The notes under the pieces: model-generated
What the model saw: only the letters and a program-made list of their open reading frames with translations
Database searches by the model: none
Told to the model about the DNA's origin: nothing
Origin: Acidobacteriota bacterium
GTDB taxonomy: Bacteria; Actinomycetota; Acidimicrobiia; Acidimicrobiales; RAAP-2
Reading direction: 5' to 3'
NCBI GenBank assembly: GCA_018971385.1
Contig: JAGXAY010000009.1
Coordinates: 1 to 42,067 of the forward strand
DNA length: 42,067 nucleotides
Program-made: the position numbers and the translations under genes
Shown: positions 39,847 to 42,067 of the stretch, one piece after another
Position numbering within the stretch: the stretch's first letter is position 1
Layout: the number at the start of each line of letters is the position of its first letter

Positions 39847-41120
39847 GCGACACCTCCCCGCTCCACTAACACCTCTTCCACCCGTCGCCCGTCGAGACGT
39901 TGCACGACCAGACGATAGGGGCCGAGATCGAAGGTCTCCCCCGGTTCCGGCACGCCCCCGGCGAGGTCCATCACGAGACCCCCGACGGTGTCCCAACTTC
40001 CCGTGGGCAGATCCAACTCGTACTCCTCGTTCACGTCATCAATGTTCCAGCGCCCCGAGAGGACGAGACCGTGCCCTTCGAGGACCGCGACGTCGTCCTC
40101 GTCGGGGTCGGACTCGTCGGTGATCTCTCCCACCAACTCCTCGAGGACGTCCTCCAGGGTGACGAGCCCCACGGTTCCCCCGTACTCGTCGACGACGACG
40201 AAGAGGTGGTTGTTACCCTCACGAATCTGGCGCAGCAGAGCCGCGACCTTCTTCGTCTCGGGCACGAAGTGCGCTTCGGAGAGGTGCACCGCCACCCGGT
40301 CGTCCCCGTGGCCCTCCCCCACGAGGCGAGCGAGGTTGCGCAGGTTGACGATCCCGACGACGTCGTCGATACCGCCCTCGCCGATGACCGGGAGGCGACT
40401 GCGTCCGGTCTGAATGGAGATCTCGAGAGCCTCCGAGATCGGGGCGTCGTGGGCGACGTCCACGATGTCGACCCGGGGCACCATCACCTCGCGCACGATG
40501 GTGTCACCGAACTCGAAGACGGAGCGGATGAAGTCCCTCTCCTCCTCCTCGATCACGTTCTCCTCGTGCGCGACATCGGCGAGAGCGATGACCTCGGACT
40601 CGGTGATCTGGGACCCCGGCCCCCTCACCCCGACGAGGGCGATGGCCCAGGTGGCCACCTGGTGAAGCCCCTTCGAGATCCAGGTGAGTGGGGGAAAGTT
40701 CACGAGGGCGGCGACGACGGGAGCGCTCAGGAGAGCGGCGGAGTCGGGGTGGGCGACGGCCAGGTTCTTCGGAATGGCCTCGAAGAGGGTGAAGATCACG
40801 ACCACCTCGACGACGGTCGCCACGATGACCCCGGCCGCCCCGAAGAGGTGTCCGGCGAGGATGCCCACGAGGGTCGCCGAGACCAGCTGGCAGATGAGCA
40901 CGAAGAGGAGCACCGTGTTGAGGAAACTCTCCGGTTGTTCGACGAGGGCGACCAGGGTCACGGCACCCCGTCGGTCAGCCTCGCGCAAGCTCCGGGCCCG
41001 GGAGCGGTTCATTCGAGTGAGGGAGGTCTCGGCCATGGCGAGAAAGCCCGAGAGCAGGAGCAGAACGACGACCGCCACCGCCACCCCGGTGTCGGCACCC
41101 GTCCAGAGGGTCGCGATCAC
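39843..41120 (-). CDS. CNNM/CorC-like membrane protein with CBS domain pair
   Basis: A 425-residue protein of the HlyC/CorC family. An N-terminal DUF21 (CNNM) membrane domain of about 190 residues has helices starting GVAVAVVVLLLLSGFLAMAE and the family motif AETSLTRMNRSR. Two CBS domains follow (MVPRVDIVDVAHDAP near 215 and VVVDEYGGTVGLVTLED near 310). A C-terminal CorC_HlyC domain (about 345-425) completes it. Members are implicated in magnesium and cobalt transport; the older 'hemolysin' label is not supported. GTG 41120 overlaps the ybeY stop as GTGA, and its stop overlaps era. The gene between ybeY and era is standard in actinobacteria. Confidence 0.92.
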   Translation of the reverse strand: MIATLWTGADTGVAVAVVVLLLLSGFLAMAETSLTRMNRSRARSLREADRRGAVTLVALVEQPESFLNTVLLFVLICQLVSATLVGILAGHLFGAAGVIVATVVEVVVIFTLFEAIPKNLAVAHPDSAALLSAPVVAALVNFPPLTWISKGLHQVATWAIALVGVRGPGSQITESEVIALADVAHEENVIEEEERDFIRSVFEFGDTIVREVMVPRVDIVDVAHDAPISEALEISIQTGRSRLPVIGEGGIDDVVGIVNLRNLARLVGEGHGDDRVAVHLSEAHFVPETKKVAALLRQIREGNNHLFVVVDEYGGTVGLVTLEDVLEELVGEITDESDPDEDDVAVLEGHGLVLSGRWNIDDVNEEYELDLPTGSWDTVGGLVMDLAGGVPEPGETFDLGPYRLVVQRLDGRRVEEVLVERGGVA

Positions 41121-41626
41121 CCTCGGTCCGAGGCGTAGTGGCGGGCGAGGATGTCGCGCTCGCGCGCTTCCATCCGCTCGGCCTCCTCGTCCTCCACGTG
41201 ATCCCAGCCCCGCAGGTGCAAGACCCCGTGCACAATCAGGAGCGCCACTTCGTCCTCGAAGCTGCACTCGTGCTCGACGGCGTTACGCGCGGCGACCAGG
41301 GGACAGATGACGATGTCACCGACCAGTTGGGGAATCTCCTCCATCGGGGGCTCTCCGGGTCCGGCCCCGCCGGCGTCGGGGACCCGGCCGGTCGGTTCCG
41401 GTTCGGCGTCGATGGGAAAACTAAGCACGTCGGTCGGACCGGTCTTACCCATGAACTGCTGGTTGAGTTCGGCCATCACGGTCTCGGTGGTGAAGATGAG
41501 AGACACCTCGGCGAGCCCACTCACGCCCTCGTCGACGAGAGCGGCGCGACACAGTGTGCTCCAGCGTTCCAGCTCGAGGGGGCGATCCGTCTGCTCGTCG
41601 GCTACGTAGATATCGATGTCGCTCAA
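41117..41626 (-). CDS. ybeY: Endoribonuclease YbeY (rRNA maturation factor)
   Basis: A 169-residue metal-dependent RNase for 16S rRNA 3'-end maturation and ribosome quality control. The zinc site [11 protein letters not shown], three histidines in the HGxLHLxGxDH pattern, is near 133-143. The conserved TDVLSFPID block is near 62-70. The start is TTG 41626, overlapping the phoH stop as TTGA; no other start fits the conserved N-terminus. It is followed by the CNNM gene with a GTGA overlap. Confidence 0.94.
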   Translation of the reverse strand: MSDIDIYVADEQTDRPLELERWSTLCRAALVDEGVSGLAEVSLIFTTETVMAELNQQFMGKTGPTDVLSFPIDAEPEPTGRVPDAGGAGPGEPPMEEIPQLVGDIVICPLVAARNAVEHECSFEDEVALLIVHGVLHLRGWDHVEDEEAERMEARERDILARHYASDRG

Positions 41627-42067
41627 CTCTCGGCCCTCTCGTAAGCGGCGACGATGTCGGCGACGATGCGGTGACGCACCACGTCGCGCGCGCCGAGGTG
41701 CACGAAGGAGATGCCCTCCACCTCGGAGAGCACGTGTTCAATGCGTACGAGGCCGGAGGTCTTGCCGTTGAGGTCGATCTGGGTGACGTCCCCGGTAATG
41801 ACGGCCTTCGAGTTAAACCCGATGCGAGTCAGGAACATCTTCATCTGCTCCGGGGTGGTGTTCTGGGCTTCGTCCAAGATGATGAAGGAGTCGTTCAGCG
41901 TGCGTCCCCGCATGAAGGCGAGGGGGGCAACCTCGATGGTGCCGTTCGCGATGAGGCGCTGGGCCCCCTCGGGAGTCAGCATGTCGTAGAGGGCGTCGTA
42001 GAGGGGTCGCAGGTAGGGGTCGACCTTCGCCATGAGGTCTCCCGGGAGAAAGCCCAGGTGCTCTCCC
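41623..42067 (-). CDS. phoH: PhoH family ATPase (5' part outside the window)
   Basis: The 3' part of a PhoH-like P-loop ATPase, open to the right edge: the visible codons begin [19 protein letters not shown], which is the middle of the protein. It shows [15 protein letters not shown] (Walker B), [11 protein letters not shown] and [11 protein letters not shown], all typical of the C-terminal half. The Walker A lies outside. The stop overlaps the ybeY start as TTGA. The phoH-ybeY pairing is conserved in many bacteria and suggests a link to RNA metabolism. Confidence 0.94.
   Translation of the reverse strand, partial: GEHLGFLPGDLMAKVDPYLRPLYDALYDMLTPEGAQRLIANGTIEVAPLAFMRGRTLNDSFIILDEAQNTTPEQMKMFLTRIGFNSKAVITGDVTQIDLNGKTSGLVRIEHVLSEVEGISFVHLGARDVVRHRIVADIVAAYERAES

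Overview
The window is GC-rich DNA (roughly two thirds G+C by eye), densely packed with genes on both strands. It looks like a chromosomal segment of an actinobacterium, most likely from the Acidimicrobiia or a relative. The basis is the order phoH-ybeY-CNNM/CBS-era ... uppS-recO ... glyS ... dnaG, which parallels the actinobacterial arrangement known from Mycobacterium, together with abundant GTG starts and apparently leaderless promoters. The taxon is an inference; no rRNA is present.

Layout, left to right: a CAT-anticodon tRNA (minus strand), a CrtI/PYROXD2-type FAD oxidoreductase and a sugar-type nucleotidyltransferase (plus). Then a four-gene alpha-glucan operon on the minus strand (13327 down to 2689): alpha-glucan phosphorylase 2, a single-chain 4-alpha-glucanotransferase/branching enzyme fusion (MalQ-GlgB, 1312 aa), a GH57/DUF3536 protein and alpha-glucan phosphorylase 1. 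No glgA or glgC is present, so this is a glycogen remodelling and breakdown unit. A MazG-like pyrophosphohydrolase follows. Next is a divergent pair: a membrane-anchored GH18 protein with two chitin-binding-like repeats (minus) and a GT2 polysaccharide synthase whose C-terminus is an EAL domain (plus). The EAL domain has lost two catalytic residues and resembles a c-di-GMP receptor. The promoter region between them holds three CAATTC repeats spaced exactly 11 bp and a perfect hairpin. I regard this as the best candidate for an undescribed system: a c-di-GMP-gated exopolysaccharide synthase paired with its own surface glycosidase.

From 18.4 to 33.2 kb are mostly core genes: a DUF393 protein, tRNA-Asn(GTT), a divergent sigma-70 factor coupled to dnaG, a DrrA/DrrB-type ABC exporter with a translationally coupled MFS protein, a zinc alcohol dehydrogenase, glyS, and the chain uppS - small membrane protein - recO - photolyase - hemW. 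DinG helicase is divergent from uppS. From 33.2 to 38.2 kb are accessory genes: a TauE/SafE permease behind an AT-rich palindrome, cyclopropane-fatty-acid synthase and two adjacent Gfo/Idh/MocA oxidoreductases. Two gene-free stretches (34141-34735 and 38209-38943) lie here. The window ends in era, a CNNM/CBS membrane protein, ybeY and the 3' part of phoH, all minus strand and linked by 4-bp overlaps.

Two architectural habits recur. Twelve neighbouring gene pairs share ATGA, GTGA or TTGA stop/start overlaps, and three convergent pairs share overlapping stop codons. Eight genes have a TAnnnT box ending exactly six bases before the start codon, and a ninth has it at seven, as expected for leaderless transcripts. 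Positions inside proteins are approximate because they were counted by hand.
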